Assembly (NCBI RefSeq): GCF_012641395.1
Contig: NZ_JABAIH010000029.1
Coordinates: forward strand, 1-37,801
Length of the DNA stretch: 37,801 nucleotides
Direction: 5' to 3'
Source of the DNA: Rhizobium sp. P32RR-XVIII
Lineage (GTDB): Bacteria; Pseudomonadota; Alphaproteobacteria; Rhizobiales; Rhizobiaceae
Numbering within the stretch: position 1 is the stretch's first letter; every line of letters starts with the position of its first letter. The position numbers and the translations under genes were made by a program. Below are positions 17,519-26,425 of the stretch, one piece after another. Below the pieces are notes generated by a model, which was given only the letters and a program-made list of their open reading frames with translations, was not told the DNA's origin and did not search any database.

Positions 17519-19015
17519 ATGACCGATAAGGCTCCTGCCGCTCAGGCACCAGCTTCGGAGTCAACCCGCTCCGAGACGCTTGGCCTACTCGACCAGGTTG
17601 TGTCCGCCACCAGGCAGACAGAGCCCGATCGTGCCCAGGATCTTGTCCGCACCCTCGTCGAGCAGGCGCGAACGGGAACGGTGATGTTCGATCGGAACCT
17701 GACCCGGACGATCGAACGGGCGATCACCATCATCGACCAGAAACTATCGGACCAGCTGAACGCGGTCATCCATGATCCGAAGTTCTTAAAGCTGGAAGGC
17801 AGTTGGCGCGGCCTACACTACCTGATCATGAACAGCGAAACCAGCGCGATGCTGAAGATCAGGCTGCTGAACATCTCTAAGCGCGAGCTGCACCGCGACC
17901 TCACGCGGGCCGTCGAATTCGATCAAAGCCAGCTGTTTCGAAAAATCTACGAGAACGAATTCGGCACGCCGGGCGGGGAGCCTTACGGCGCGTTGATCGG
18001 CGACTACGAGTGGACAAACCATCCAGACGACATCGAGACGCTGCGCCTGATCTCCAACGTCAGCGCTGCGGCGTTCGCACCGTTCATCTCGGCTGCCGGT
18101 GCGGGGATGATGGGTTTCGAGCAGTGGACCGAGCTGTCGCGGCCGCGCGATTTGGCCAAGATCTTCGACACGGCCGAATATCTCAAATGGCGCGGCTTCC
18201 GCGACAGTGAGGACAGCCGGTTCGTCTCGCTGGTGATGCCCCGCGTCGTGGCGCGGCTTCCGTATGGCGCCCGCACCAAACCGATCGACGAGTTTTCGTA
18301 TGAGGAGGCCCCGGTCGATGCCGCCGGCGCTCCTCTGCCGATGGATCATGAACAGTACTGCTGGATGAATGCAGCCTTCGTCATGGGTACGCGGCTGACC
18401 GAGGCCTTCGCTCGCTACGGCTTTTGCACGGCGATCCGCGGTGCGGAAAATGGAGGAAAAGTAGACAACTTGCCGCAGCACATCTTCATGTCCGACGACG
18501 GCGACATGGACGCGAAGTGCCCTACCGAGATCGGCATCACAGATCGGCGGGAATATGAATTGTCCAATCTCGGCTTCCTGCCGCTCTGCCACTACAAGAA
18601 CCACGATTACGCCGTGTTCTTCGGAGCCCAGACGATACAGAAAGCGAAGGAATACGACAGGCCCGACGCCACGGCAAACGCCCGAATCTCGACACGCCTG
18701 CCGTACATCATGGCTACCGGCCGCTTTGCGCATTACCTGAAGATCATGGCGCGCGACAAGATCGGCAGCTTCATGGAAGCTGAAGACTGCGAGGGCTGGC
18801 TGAACCGCTGGATCACAAACTATGTCAACACCAATGAGAATGCAGGCGCCGACAGTAAGGCCCGATATCCGCTTCGGGAAGCACGCGTCGAGGTGAAAGA
18901 AATTCCTGGCCGGCCGGGTGCCTACAACGCGATCGCCTATATGCGTCCCTGGCTGCAGATGGAAGAGCTGACGGCCAGCATGCGCATGGTGGCCCGAATT
19001 CCCGAGCGGGTCTGA
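17519..19015 (+). CDS. tssC1: TssC1 (VipB), large sheath subunit
   Basis: A 498-residue TssC. LEGSWRGLHYLI, FDQSQLFRKIYENEFGTPGGEPYGALIGDYE, RFAHYLKIMARDKIGS and LREARVEVKEIPGRPGAYNA follow the family order, with full length at both ends. It forms the TssB/C sheath and is the ClpV substrate partner. It is preceded by AAGAAGGAAGG and its stop overlaps the tssC2 start as TGATG, so the two TssC proteins are made from coupled frames. Confidence 0.96.
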   Translation: MTDKAPAAQAPASESTRSETLGLLDQVVSATRQTEPDRAQDLVRTLVEQARTGTVMFDRNLTRTIERAITIIDQKLSDQLNAVIHDPKFLKLEGSWRGLHYLIMNSETSAMLKIRLLNISKRELHRDLTRAVEFDQSQLFRKIYENEFGTPGGEPYGALIGDYEWTNHPDDIETLRLISNVSAAAFAPFISAAGAGMMGFEQWTELSRPRDLAKIFDTAEYLKWRGFRDSEDSRFVSLVMPRVVARLPYGARTKPIDEFSYEEAPVDAAGAPLPMDHEQYCWMNAAFVMGTRLTEAFARYGFCTAIRGAENGGKVDNLPQHIFMSDDGDMDAKCPTEIGITDRREYELSNLGFLPLCHYKNHDYAVFFGAQTIQKAKEYDRPDATANARISTRLPYIMATGRFAHYLKIMARDKIGSFMEAEDCEGWLNRWITNYVNTNENAGADSKARYPLREARVEVKEIPGRPGAYNAIAYMRPWLQMEELTASMRMVARIPERV

Positions 19016-20568
19016 TGTCGGAGGCGTTGCAATCCGATGACGTGACGCTGCATGCAAACCCCTTGCGCGCGGCCGTCCTGGCCGGTCGGATCGGCGACGC
19101 GCCGGGCGAGGAGATCGCGCACCGGTTCGCGCGCTTCCTGCGGCAGGACAGCGGTGCGCTGGTGGAGTGGTTTGGCGTCGCGCTCGCTGCGGAACTGCAG
19201 CGCAATCCGGATCAGTGGCGTGGCTTGCTGGATCGAGATATTGCGGCGATCGATGAGCTGCTATCGACGCAGCTTGATGAGATCCTGCACTATCCGCGGT
19301 TTCAGCGCCTGGAGGGATCCTGGCGGGGGCTGGCCTGGATGATCGACGGATTTGATCCCGGAGCGCGCCTAAAGACCAAAGTTCTGCCGGCGTCATGGCA
19401 GGATCTCGACCGCGACTTCGCCAGGATGAGCGAGTTCGATCAGTCTGCGCTGTTCCGTTTGATCTATGAGAACGAGTTCGGCATGGCAGGCGGCGAGCCG
19501 TTCGGATTGCTGATCGTTGATCACGAGCTCCGGCATGTGCCGGAACCACGGCAGCCGGGCGGCGCCGCGCCGGTGGACGACCTATCGGTATTGTCGGCCC
19601 TGGCCTCGGTTGGAGCCGCGGCCTTCGTGCCCGCCGTCCTGGCGGCCTCACCGGCTTTGTTGGGTGTTGATCGGTTCGAAGACCTTGCATTGGCCAGCGA
19701 CGTGGCGGCGGCGTTCCGGGACGATGATCACCTGCGCTGGCGTCAGCTGGCAACGCGGGACGATGCGAGGTTTCTCTGCGTCACTCTGCCCCGCGTGCTG
19801 GCCCGGCCCCGCTGGCGGGCTGAGCCGGGCCGCGCGGATGGGTTCCGCTATGAGGAATATGCTCCCCAAGGCTGCCATCGCACATGGTCGGTCGCCTGCT
19901 ATGCCTTTGGCGCTGCTGTCGGCCGGGCGCAGTCGCTGCATAATTGGCCCGCCGATATCCGCGGTGTCAGCGTCGATCGCATCGGCGGCGGGCTGGTGTT
20001 GGACCTGCCTGCCGAACCTTTCGTGCTTGGACCTGAGACCGTGTGGAACCGTCCTTCGCTCGACCTCGCGCTGACCGACCGGCAGGAGCGGGACTTGGTG
20101 GGGGTCGGCATGATGCCACTCAACGCGCTGCCCTACGGCGACGCGGCCTTCGCGGCGGTGCGCAGCCTGCAGACTAGACCGACGAACCCGCCGGGGAGGG
20201 GGCCGACGCCGGCGATTGCCAACAGGGAGTTGTCGGCGCAGATCAACGCGATGCTCTGCGTCTCGCGCTTCGCCCACTACATCAAGATCATGGGGCGCGA
20301 GATGACGGGCTCCTCCCTGACCGCGGCTGAGATCGAGCGTCGCCTGCAGATCTGGCTCTCGGGCTATACCAATGCCAGCCCCAATGCCGGACCGGACAGC
20401 AGAGCGCAGCACCCCTTGATATCGAGCCAGATCAGAGTGCACGAGCTCGACGGCCGGCCGGGTTTTTTTGGCTGCATTGTCCATCTGCAGCCTTATCACC
20501 AGCTCGACGACGTTTCGATGATCTTTCGACTGGTCACGGGCCTCTCTTTTGAAAAGGCAATCCGCTGA
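19015..20568 (+). CDS. tssC2: TssC2, second TssC-family sheath paralogue
   Basis: A 517-residue TssC-family protein that keeps LEGSWRGLAWMIDG, FDQSALFRLIYENEFGMAGGEPFG, RFAHYIKIMGREMTGS and a matching C-terminus, but is clearly diverged from TssC1 with an N-terminal extension of about 60 residues. Paired tssC genes (TssC40/TssC41) are known in Agrobacterium, where both are needed for secretion. It could assemble with TssC1 or form a cap or platform; that role is inferred. Confidence 0.92.
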   Translation: MSEALQSDDVTLHANPLRAAVLAGRIGDAPGEEIAHRFARFLRQDSGALVEWFGVALAAELQRNPDQWRGLLDRDIAAIDELLSTQLDEILHYPRFQRLEGSWRGLAWMIDGFDPGARLKTKVLPASWQDLDRDFARMSEFDQSALFRLIYENEFGMAGGEPFGLLIVDHELRHVPEPRQPGGAAPVDDLSVLSALASVGAAAFVPAVLAASPALLGVDRFEDLALASDVAAAFRDDDHLRWRQLATRDDARFLCVTLPRVLARPRWRAEPGRADGFRYEEYAPQGCHRTWSVACYAFGAAVGRAQSLHNWPADIRGVSVDRIGGGLVLDLPAEPFVLGPETVWNRPSLDLALTDRQERDLVGVGMMPLNALPYGDAAFAAVRSLQTRPTNPPGRGPTPAIANRELSAQINAMLCVSRFAHYIKIMGREMTGSSLTAAEIERRLQIWLSGYTNASPNAGPDSRAQHPLISSQIRVHELDGRPGFFGCIVHLQPYHQLDDVSMIFRLVTGLSFEKAIR

Positions 20569-20622
20569 CGCAATGAGCGTCGGTCGCGTAACAGGCAAAC
20601 CCAATGGTTCCAGGAGAATTCG

Positions 20623-21423
20623 ATGCTGACCAAAGCCGGAGACCTATTTCGCCAGGGCGATCTCGCCGCGGCCATTGACGCCGCCAACGCCGCTGTCCGG
20701 GATGCACCGGCAGACAGCGGCGCTCGTGTGCTGCTGGCCGAGCTGCTGTTATTCGTCGGAAATTATGAGCGTGCCGACTCGGTGTTGGACGCGGGGGCGA
20801 CGATCGACCCGTCGGCGTCGTTGGTGATCAGCGAGTTCCGCCAGCTGCTGCGTGGGGAGATGGCTCGCCGCCAGGTCACGAGCGAAGGTCGCATGCCGGA
20901 GTTCCTGGGTCAGCCGACTGCGACCCAGACGCATCTGTTGAAGGCAGTGGTGATGCTCCGCAATGGTGACGCCGACAGTGCCGCCGAAGCGGTGCGGGCG
21001 GCCGAAGAGGAGCGGCCGGTCGTAGCTGGCCGGCGGGACGGGACCGAGTTCGCCGATTTCCGGGATGCCGACGATCTGTCGACCGGGAATTTTGAAATCC
21101 TCAGCGCCACCGGCAAGTATTTTTGGATCCCGACCGAACGTGTGGAAAGTATCGAGTTCCACCCGCCGAAGCGGCCGCGGGACCTGTTCTGGCGTCGCTG
21201 CACCATGATGGTCCGCGATGGGCCGGATGGGGATGTCTATTTGCCCGCGCTCTATCAGGCGATGCACCGCGAGGGGGGCGCCGCCCAGAGTGATAGCCTG
21301 CGCCTCGGGCGCGCTACCGAATGGACCAAAAGCGAGCCAGTGTGCGGCATCGGTCAACGCATCTACCTGGCCGGAGACGAGGGATTGCCGATGCAGCAGC
21401 TTACCTTGCTGGAGTTCGCATGA
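20623..21423 (+). CDS. tagJ: TagJ/ImpE, sheath accessory protein
   Basis: A 266-residue ImpE-family protein. N-terminal TPR-like helices (LFRQGDLAAAIDAANAAV, RVLLAELLLFVGNYERADS) are followed by the conserved C-terminal part with ILSATGKYFWIPTERVESI and PRDLFWRRCTM. TagJ binds TssB and modulates ClpV action on the sheath in other systems. GGAGAA lies six bases before the ATG. It overlaps tssE by four bases (ATGA). Confidence 0.92.
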   Translation: MLTKAGDLFRQGDLAAAIDAANAAVRDAPADSGARVLLAELLLFVGNYERADSVLDAGATIDPSASLVISEFRQLLRGEMARRQVTSEGRMPEFLGQPTATQTHLLKAVVMLRNGDADSAAEAVRAAEEERPVVAGRRDGTEFADFRDADDLSTGNFEILSATGKYFWIPTERVESIEFHPPKRPRDLFWRRCTMMVRDGPDGDVYLPALYQAMHREGGAAQSDSLRLGRATEWTKSEPVCGIGQRIYLAGDEGLPMQQLTLLEFA

Positions 21424-21935
21424 ACCAGACGCCCGTAACTTCGCGCCAGAAGGTCAGGCGCCCCGCGCAGGCGCCGCTTCTGGACCGTCTGATCGATGAG
21501 GAGCCTGCACGGGGTGGAGACGTGCCCGTGTCCGCGACCGAAACACTGGAGCGGCTGCGGCGCTCGGTTCACCGCGATCTCGAAGGCTTGCTCAATGCCC
21601 GTCGGCCGTGGCGGTCCGTGCCCGACGGCCTCTCCGAGCTTCGCCTGTCACCGCTTGGCTACGGCATCCCGGATTTCACCGCCGGCGCGTTCAACGACCG
21701 CCGCCAGCGCGAAGCGCTCCGCAGCGAAATCGAGGAGGCCATCCTGCACTTTGAACCTCGGCTCAGCCAGGTCCAGGTGCAGCTGATTGACGACGGTGAC
21801 TTGCTGCGCACCACGCTGCGCCTTCGGATTGACGCGCTCCTGCGCGCCCATCCTGCGCCAGAGCCAATCATCTTCGACACCATAGTCGATGCGACCACCG
21901 CGGATGTGACCCTGCGCCCGCTACAAGAGGCTTAG
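21420..21935 (+). CDS. tssE: TssE, gp25-like baseplate subunit
   Basis: A 171-residue gp25-like protein: LLDRLIDEEP near the start, the central SVHRDLEGLLNAR and LSPLGYGIPDF, and EIEEAILHFEPRLSQVQVQL towards the end are typical. It links the sheath to the baseplate wedge with TssF/TssG. The ATG at 21420 overlaps the tagJ stop; the longer open frame is a tagJ shadow. tssF starts three bases after it. Confidence 0.94.
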   Translation: MNQTPVTSRQKVRRPAQAPLLDRLIDEEPARGGDVPVSATETLERLRRSVHRDLEGLLNARRPWRSVPDGLSELRLSPLGYGIPDFTAGAFNDRRQREALRSEIEEAILHFEPRLSQVQVQLIDDGDLLRTTLRLRIDALLRAHPAPEPIIFDTIVDATTADVTLRPLQEA

Positions 21936-21938
21936 CCG

Positions 21939-23762
21939 ATGTCGGATACTTTTCTCCCATATTACAATCGCGAGCTTGCTGCACTGCGCAAGCTGGCAGG
22001 GGATTTTGCCGAAACGCATCAGAAGGTTGCAGGACGTTTACGGCTGACCCCAGACGCAGTCGACGACCCACATGTGGAGCGGCTGCTCGAAGGCGTGGCA
22101 TTCCTCGCTGCCCGGGCGCAGCAGAGACTTGACGACGAATTCCCCGAGATCACCGATGCGCTGCTGGGAACATTGTTTCCGCATTATCTCGCACCCGTTC
22201 CGTCCGCGGCCATAATCCAGTTCGGCTGCCAGCCGGACCTGCGCGTGCCCGCCGTCGTGCCGGCGGGGACGACGTTGAACACGGATGCGATCCAGAGCAT
22301 GCCCTGCCGCTTTCGAACCAGCTACGACACGACGTTGTGGCCGGTGGAGATCGAAAGCGTGAGGCTGACCGGTTTGCCGCTGACTGCGCCCGCCCATCCT
22401 GATGTGCAGAAAGCGCGAAGCAGCCTGCGCATCGTACTGCGGACCAGCGATCCCGAAGCGACATTTGCCGAGCTGGGGCTGGACCAACTCCGCTGCTTCC
22501 TGCGCGGCGCGTTCGAGCAGAGCATGCCGCTTTACGAGCTGCTGTGCGGTCATGTCGTCGGCATCGCCTTGGCGGAGAACCCCAATGATGCCAGCCCGAC
22601 CATGCTGCCCGCGAGCGCCATCCGGCCTGTCGGTTTCGCGCCGGAGGAAGCTCTATACCCCTGGCCGGCGCGATCTTTCTCAGGCTTCCGCCTGTTGACC
22701 GAATATTTCGCTTTGCCTGAGAAATTCCTATTTGTCGACCTCTGCGGCCTTGATGCGCGGACCCTAATCCATGAGCGGAACCGGCTCGAGATCTTCGTGT
22801 ATTTCGATCAGTCGGTGCCTCATTTGGAACGCAGGCTGCAGTCGGACTGCCTGGCCCTCGGCTGTACCCCCATGGTCAACCTGTTTGCGCAGCAATGCGA
22901 GCCGATACTGCTCAGCTATCGCGAGTCCGAATACCATGTTGCGCCGGATAACCGTCGTCCCAGAGCTTTCGAAATCTGGAGCATCGAGCTTGTGCGCGAA
23001 CTGCGTGGCGACGGTACGTCGCGTCCCTGGCGCCCCTTCTATCGACATCCGGCCGAGGTGCCGGCGGAGCAGGAGCCGAGCGGCTTTTTCAACACCATCC
23101 GTCGTCCGAGCTCCGGGGCGATGACCGGCACTGATGTCTTGCTTGCGCCGTTCGATCCGGACCTCTCGATCGACCGCCCTGCGGACACGGTGTTGTCGGT
23201 CGATGCGTTGTGCACGAACCGGGATCTTCCCAGTGAACTGCCTTTCGGCGGTGGACAGCCGCAGTTGCACCTTACGGAAGGAGTAAGCGCTGTGCGAGGC
23301 GTGACCTGCTTAACGGCGCCGACTCCCTCGCTGCGGGCGCCGTTGCGCGAGCATCGAAGCTGGCGGCTGATTTCGCATTTGTCGCTTGGCCATCTTTCGA
23401 TTGTCGGCGGGCCGGCCGCAGCCGAAAGCCTGCGCGAGGTGCTGAAGCTTTACGACTTGCGCGATACGGCCGAGACCCGCACCCTGCTCACTGGCCTGAC
23501 TGGTGTGCGTTCGACGCCGGGAACCGCACGCGTACCGGGACCCCGACCCGGTGGCTTCTGCCGAGGTATCGACGTCACGCTCGAATTCGACGCGCGGATC
23601 TGGGAAACGTCCGGCTTATTCCTCCTGGCGACCGTCCTGGAGCGGTTCCTGGCTCTGCATGCAACGGTCAATTCCTTCGTGCGTACGTCTGCGGTGTTCC
23701 AGGGCCGAGCGGGCTTCGTCGCAAAATTCCCGCCGCGGGCCGGGGCCCGTGTGCTGGCATGA
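21939..23762 (+). CDS. tssF: TssF, T6SS baseplate wedge protein
   Basis: A 607-residue TssF, full length. LPYYNRELAALRKLAGDFAE opens the protein as in other TssF, followed by VERLLEGVAFLAARAQQRLDDEFPE and LFPHYLAPVPS; the end has the ATVLERFLALHATVNSF segment. Two TssF with one TssG form each baseplate wedge. Its stop overlaps the tssG start (ATGA). Confidence 0.95.
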   Translation: MSDTFLPYYNRELAALRKLAGDFAETHQKVAGRLRLTPDAVDDPHVERLLEGVAFLAARAQQRLDDEFPEITDALLGTLFPHYLAPVPSAAIIQFGCQPDLRVPAVVPAGTTLNTDAIQSMPCRFRTSYDTTLWPVEIESVRLTGLPLTAPAHPDVQKARSSLRIVLRTSDPEATFAELGLDQLRCFLRGAFEQSMPLYELLCGHVVGIALAENPNDASPTMLPASAIRPVGFAPEEALYPWPARSFSGFRLLTEYFALPEKFLFVDLCGLDARTLIHERNRLEIFVYFDQSVPHLERRLQSDCLALGCTPMVNLFAQQCEPILLSYRESEYHVAPDNRRPRAFEIWSIELVRELRGDGTSRPWRPFYRHPAEVPAEQEPSGFFNTIRRPSSGAMTGTDVLLAPFDPDLSIDRPADTVLSVDALCTNRDLPSELPFGGGQPQLHLTEGVSAVRGVTCLTAPTPSLRAPLREHRSWRLISHLSLGHLSIVGGPAAAESLREVLKLYDLRDTAETRTLLTGLTGVRSTPGTARVPGPRPGGFCRGIDVTLEFDARIWETSGLFLLATVLERFLALHATVNSFVRTSAVFQGRAGFVAKFPPRAGARVLA

Positions 23763-24910
23763 TGGCCACATCCGCCATACCAGGCCAGACAAGCGGTCTG
23801 GAGCCATCCGCTCCTGCTGTCGAGGCGACTGTGGAGGTCACGGCGCAGGACGGAGCCGATGCCGTTGCGCGCGCGCCGTCGCGCCGCCGGTCCCTGCTGC
23901 AGACCCTCGTCGAAGACCCGGCCCGTTTCGGTTTCGATGCCGCCGTTGCGATCCTCATGCGGGCCACGGGCCAGGCCGACCCCGGCGAGGCCGTGCGCTT
24001 CCACGCGGCGGCCGGCCTCGGCTTCGTCGCCTCCGATGTGATGGCGGTCCATAAGGTGGAGGGCCGCTTCCGGGCGACGATGGGCCTGATCGGGTTGACG
24101 GGGCCATCCGGCGTCCTGCCGCGCCCATATACCGACACGGTTGACAGCCAGGAGCGGCAACGCGCCCCCGCCCTAGCTGAATTCCTCAATGTCCTCGCCC
24201 AGCGACCCATCGCACAATTTGTACAGGCGGGCATCAAATATCAGCCGCACCGGGCAGCAACTGCCGCCGCTTTGGCGGATCGGTCCTCGGCTGCCACACC
24301 CGGGTTGCGCGACATCCTGCTTGCGCTCACCGGCTACGGAACGCCGCATCTGGCATCCCGGCTGGCGGTCGGCGCGGAACCGCTGATGTTTTATGCTGGC
24401 CTGTTTTCGGCATGGCCGCGATCGGCTGACCCGCTCGCGGCGATTGTTTCCGACTGGCTCGGCCGGACCGTCGAGATCGAACAATTCGCAGGTGCCTGGC
24501 TTCCCCTCGATCGGGACGAGGTCTCGCTCCTCCCCTCCGGGGATGGTCTGGGCCAATTTTGCCGTCTCGGGGTGGACGCCGCGATCGGCAACCGTGCCTG
24601 GGACGTGCAGGCCCGCATTATCCTGCACGTTGGCCCGCTGGATCTGCCCGGTTTCCAGTCGATGCTGCCGGACCGCGACCTTTTGCGGCGCGTCACGTCG
24701 CTGGTCCGTGCCTATTTGGGGTTTGAAACCGATTTTGCGGTCAATCCGATTTTGGCCGCCGCCTCGGTCCCCGCCCTTGAAATCAAGACCGCAGCACCGC
24801 CCCGTCTCGGTTGGAACAGCTGGCTGCCGACAACCGGGCTCCGTCAGCACAATGCATCAGAGGCATTGTTCGAGGCAGGGCTCATAGAACGGTTGGGAGA
24901 AGAATCATGA
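23759..24910 (+). CDS. tssG: TssG, T6SS baseplate wedge protein
   Basis: A 383-residue TssG. LLQTLVEDPARFGFDAAVAIL at the N-terminal end, MGLIGLTGPSGVLPRPYTD in the middle and the later AWLPLDRDE, then LGWNSWLPT near the C-terminus are characteristic. It starts at the first of two adjacent ATG codons, overlapping tssF. Its stop overlaps the next gene's ATG, so the methyltransferase is translationally coupled to the core baseplate genes. Confidence 0.94.
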   Translation: MMATSAIPGQTSGLEPSAPAVEATVEVTAQDGADAVARAPSRRRSLLQTLVEDPARFGFDAAVAILMRATGQADPGEAVRFHAAAGLGFVASDVMAVHKVEGRFRATMGLIGLTGPSGVLPRPYTDTVDSQERQRAPALAEFLNVLAQRPIAQFVQAGIKYQPHRAATAAALADRSSAATPGLRDILLALTGYGTPHLASRLAVGAEPLMFYAGLFSAWPRSADPLAAIVSDWLGRTVEIEQFAGAWLPLDRDEVSLLPSGDGLGQFCRLGVDAAIGNRAWDVQARIILHVGPLDLPGFQSMLPDRDLLRRVTSLVRAYLGFETDFAVNPILAAASVPALEIKTAAPPRLGWNSWLPTTGLRQHNASEALFEAGLIERLGEES

Positions 24911-26397
24911 CCTGGAATAACGGCTATGTCACGGACATCATCTACACCACGGGGTACTACGACCAGCAGGCGCCCTCCCATATTGCTCTGTCGTGCCTGT
25001 TGGGAAACGTGGCCCCCGGCTTTGCCCGCCGGTCTGAGCAACTGACCTATCTGGAGCTGGGCTGCGGCCGCGGGCGAGGAGCGCTGTGCCTGGCCGCCAG
25101 CAATCCAGAATGGCGGGTCGTCGCTATAGATTTCATGCCAGCACATATCGAAGAGGCGCGTGAATTGGCGGCGGAAGCCGGGATCGACAATATTGAGTTC
25201 ATTGAAGCCGATTTCGCCACCCTCGACCCACGCAACCTACCGGAGGTGGATGTCGCCAGCGCCCATGGAGTGTGGAGCTGGGTGTCTGACGATGTCCGCG
25301 CCGGCATCGTGCGCATCCTCGGCAGCCGCCTGCGTCCGGGCGGCGCCCTGCATCTGAGCTACAACTCATTGCCGGGCTGGCAGGGGGCGATCGGCCTGCA
25401 GCGCCTGATCCACACTGCAGCGCGGCGGATTAGCGGTCGCAGTGATCGCAAGGCAGAGGCGGCCCTTAAGCTGGTGCAGGCGCTCAGCGGAGCAGACGCT
25501 TTCCATCTTCGCCAGAGCGATCTGGTTCAGATATTGAAAAGGGACCTGCCGGACATGCCAAGAGAGTATGTGGCCCACGAATATATGAACGATGACTGGC
25601 GGCCGTGCTTCCAGGCTGACGTCGCTGCGGCACTTGCCGAAGCCAAGCTCGAATACGTCGCGTCGGGAGAGATCCTCGAGAATTTTCCCCAGTTGATGCT
25701 GACGGGCGAACAACGTGCCGTCTGGGACGGGATCGACGATCCCATTCTGCGCGAATTGGCGAAGGATTTCTGCCTGCCCCGCGGCCTGCGCCATGACATC
25801 TATGTGCGCGGGCCGCGACGAATTGGTGATGCCGCCCGGAACGCAGCGCTCGCCGATCTGTATCTGACTTTGACGCGGCCGCCCGGGGAGTTCGTCTACG
25901 AGCTCAATCTCCCGGCCGGACACGGCGCCCTTGAGCGGGGCTTCTACGAGCCTGTCGTGGCCGCGTTGGGGCAGGGACCGCGGCGGATCGGCGATCTGAT
26001 GTCGCTCCCCGGTCTCGGCGGAAAGCGTGACAACCCGGCCGAGCTTGTCGGCATGCTGGTCGGCACGTCGCAAGCGATCGTAGTTGCGCGGCAGGACGCC
26101 GACACCGGTGAGGCGGCGACCCGGCTCAACGATCACATCGCAATGCGAGTGCTGCGCGGAGATCCTCCGCATGGCGCCCTGGCGAGCTTGCGGCTCGGCA
26201 GCGGACTGCGCTGCAGCGGCGACCACTACGTCACGGCCTCGATGATGCACAGGCTAGGCGCCGATTCGTCGGTGGACCGTTGGGCCGAAACCATCGGACT
26301 TAAAGCAGAGGGGGAGGGGCGCGAAAAGTTCCTAAAGATGGCGGAGGAGACGCGCCTTCGCCAGTCGCCCGTCTGGAAACATGCAGGAATCATCTGA
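24907..26397 (+). CDS. Class I SAM methyltransferase with regulatory domain, T6SS-linked
   Basis: A 496-residue protein. The Rossmann methyltransferase part has motif I LELGCGRGRGALCLAA near residues 48-63 and the acidic strand VVAIDFMPAHIEEAR just after. The middle region (DMPREYVAHEYMNDDWRPCFQADV) resembles the methyltransferase regulatory domain PF10119, followed by a C-terminal winged-helix-like part (LPAGHGALERGFYEPVVAAL). The rickettsial lysine methyltransferases PKMT1/2 share this architecture, so protein methylation is a reasonable guess; a small-molecule substrate is not excluded. It overlaps tssG by four bases, arguing for a role with the T6SS. Substrate unknown. Confidence 0.8.
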   Translation: MTWNNGYVTDIIYTTGYYDQQAPSHIALSCLLGNVAPGFARRSEQLTYLELGCGRGRGALCLAASNPEWRVVAIDFMPAHIEEARELAAEAGIDNIEFIEADFATLDPRNLPEVDVASAHGVWSWVSDDVRAGIVRILGSRLRPGGALHLSYNSLPGWQGAIGLQRLIHTAARRISGRSDRKAEAALKLVQALSGADAFHLRQSDLVQILKRDLPDMPREYVAHEYMNDDWRPCFQADVAAALAEAKLEYVASGEILENFPQLMLTGEQRAVWDGIDDPILRELAKDFCLPRGLRHDIYVRGPRRIGDAARNAALADLYLTLTRPPGEFVYELNLPAGHGALERGFYEPVVAALGQGPRRIGDLMSLPGLGGKRDNPAELVGMLVGTSQAIVVARQDADTGEAATRLNDHIAMRVLRGDPPHGALASLRLGSGLRCSGDHYVTASMMHRLGADSSVDRWAETIGLKAEGEGREKFLKMAEETRLRQSPVWKHAGII

Positions 26398-26425
26398 GGT
26401 GCGGGCGAAAATGGAGAAAGTGATC

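Noticed and set aside
17813..19753. 646-codon minus-strand open frame opposite tssC1/tssC2
   Set aside because: It spans two conserved sheath genes antisense, has Arg/Pro-rich composition and matches no family.
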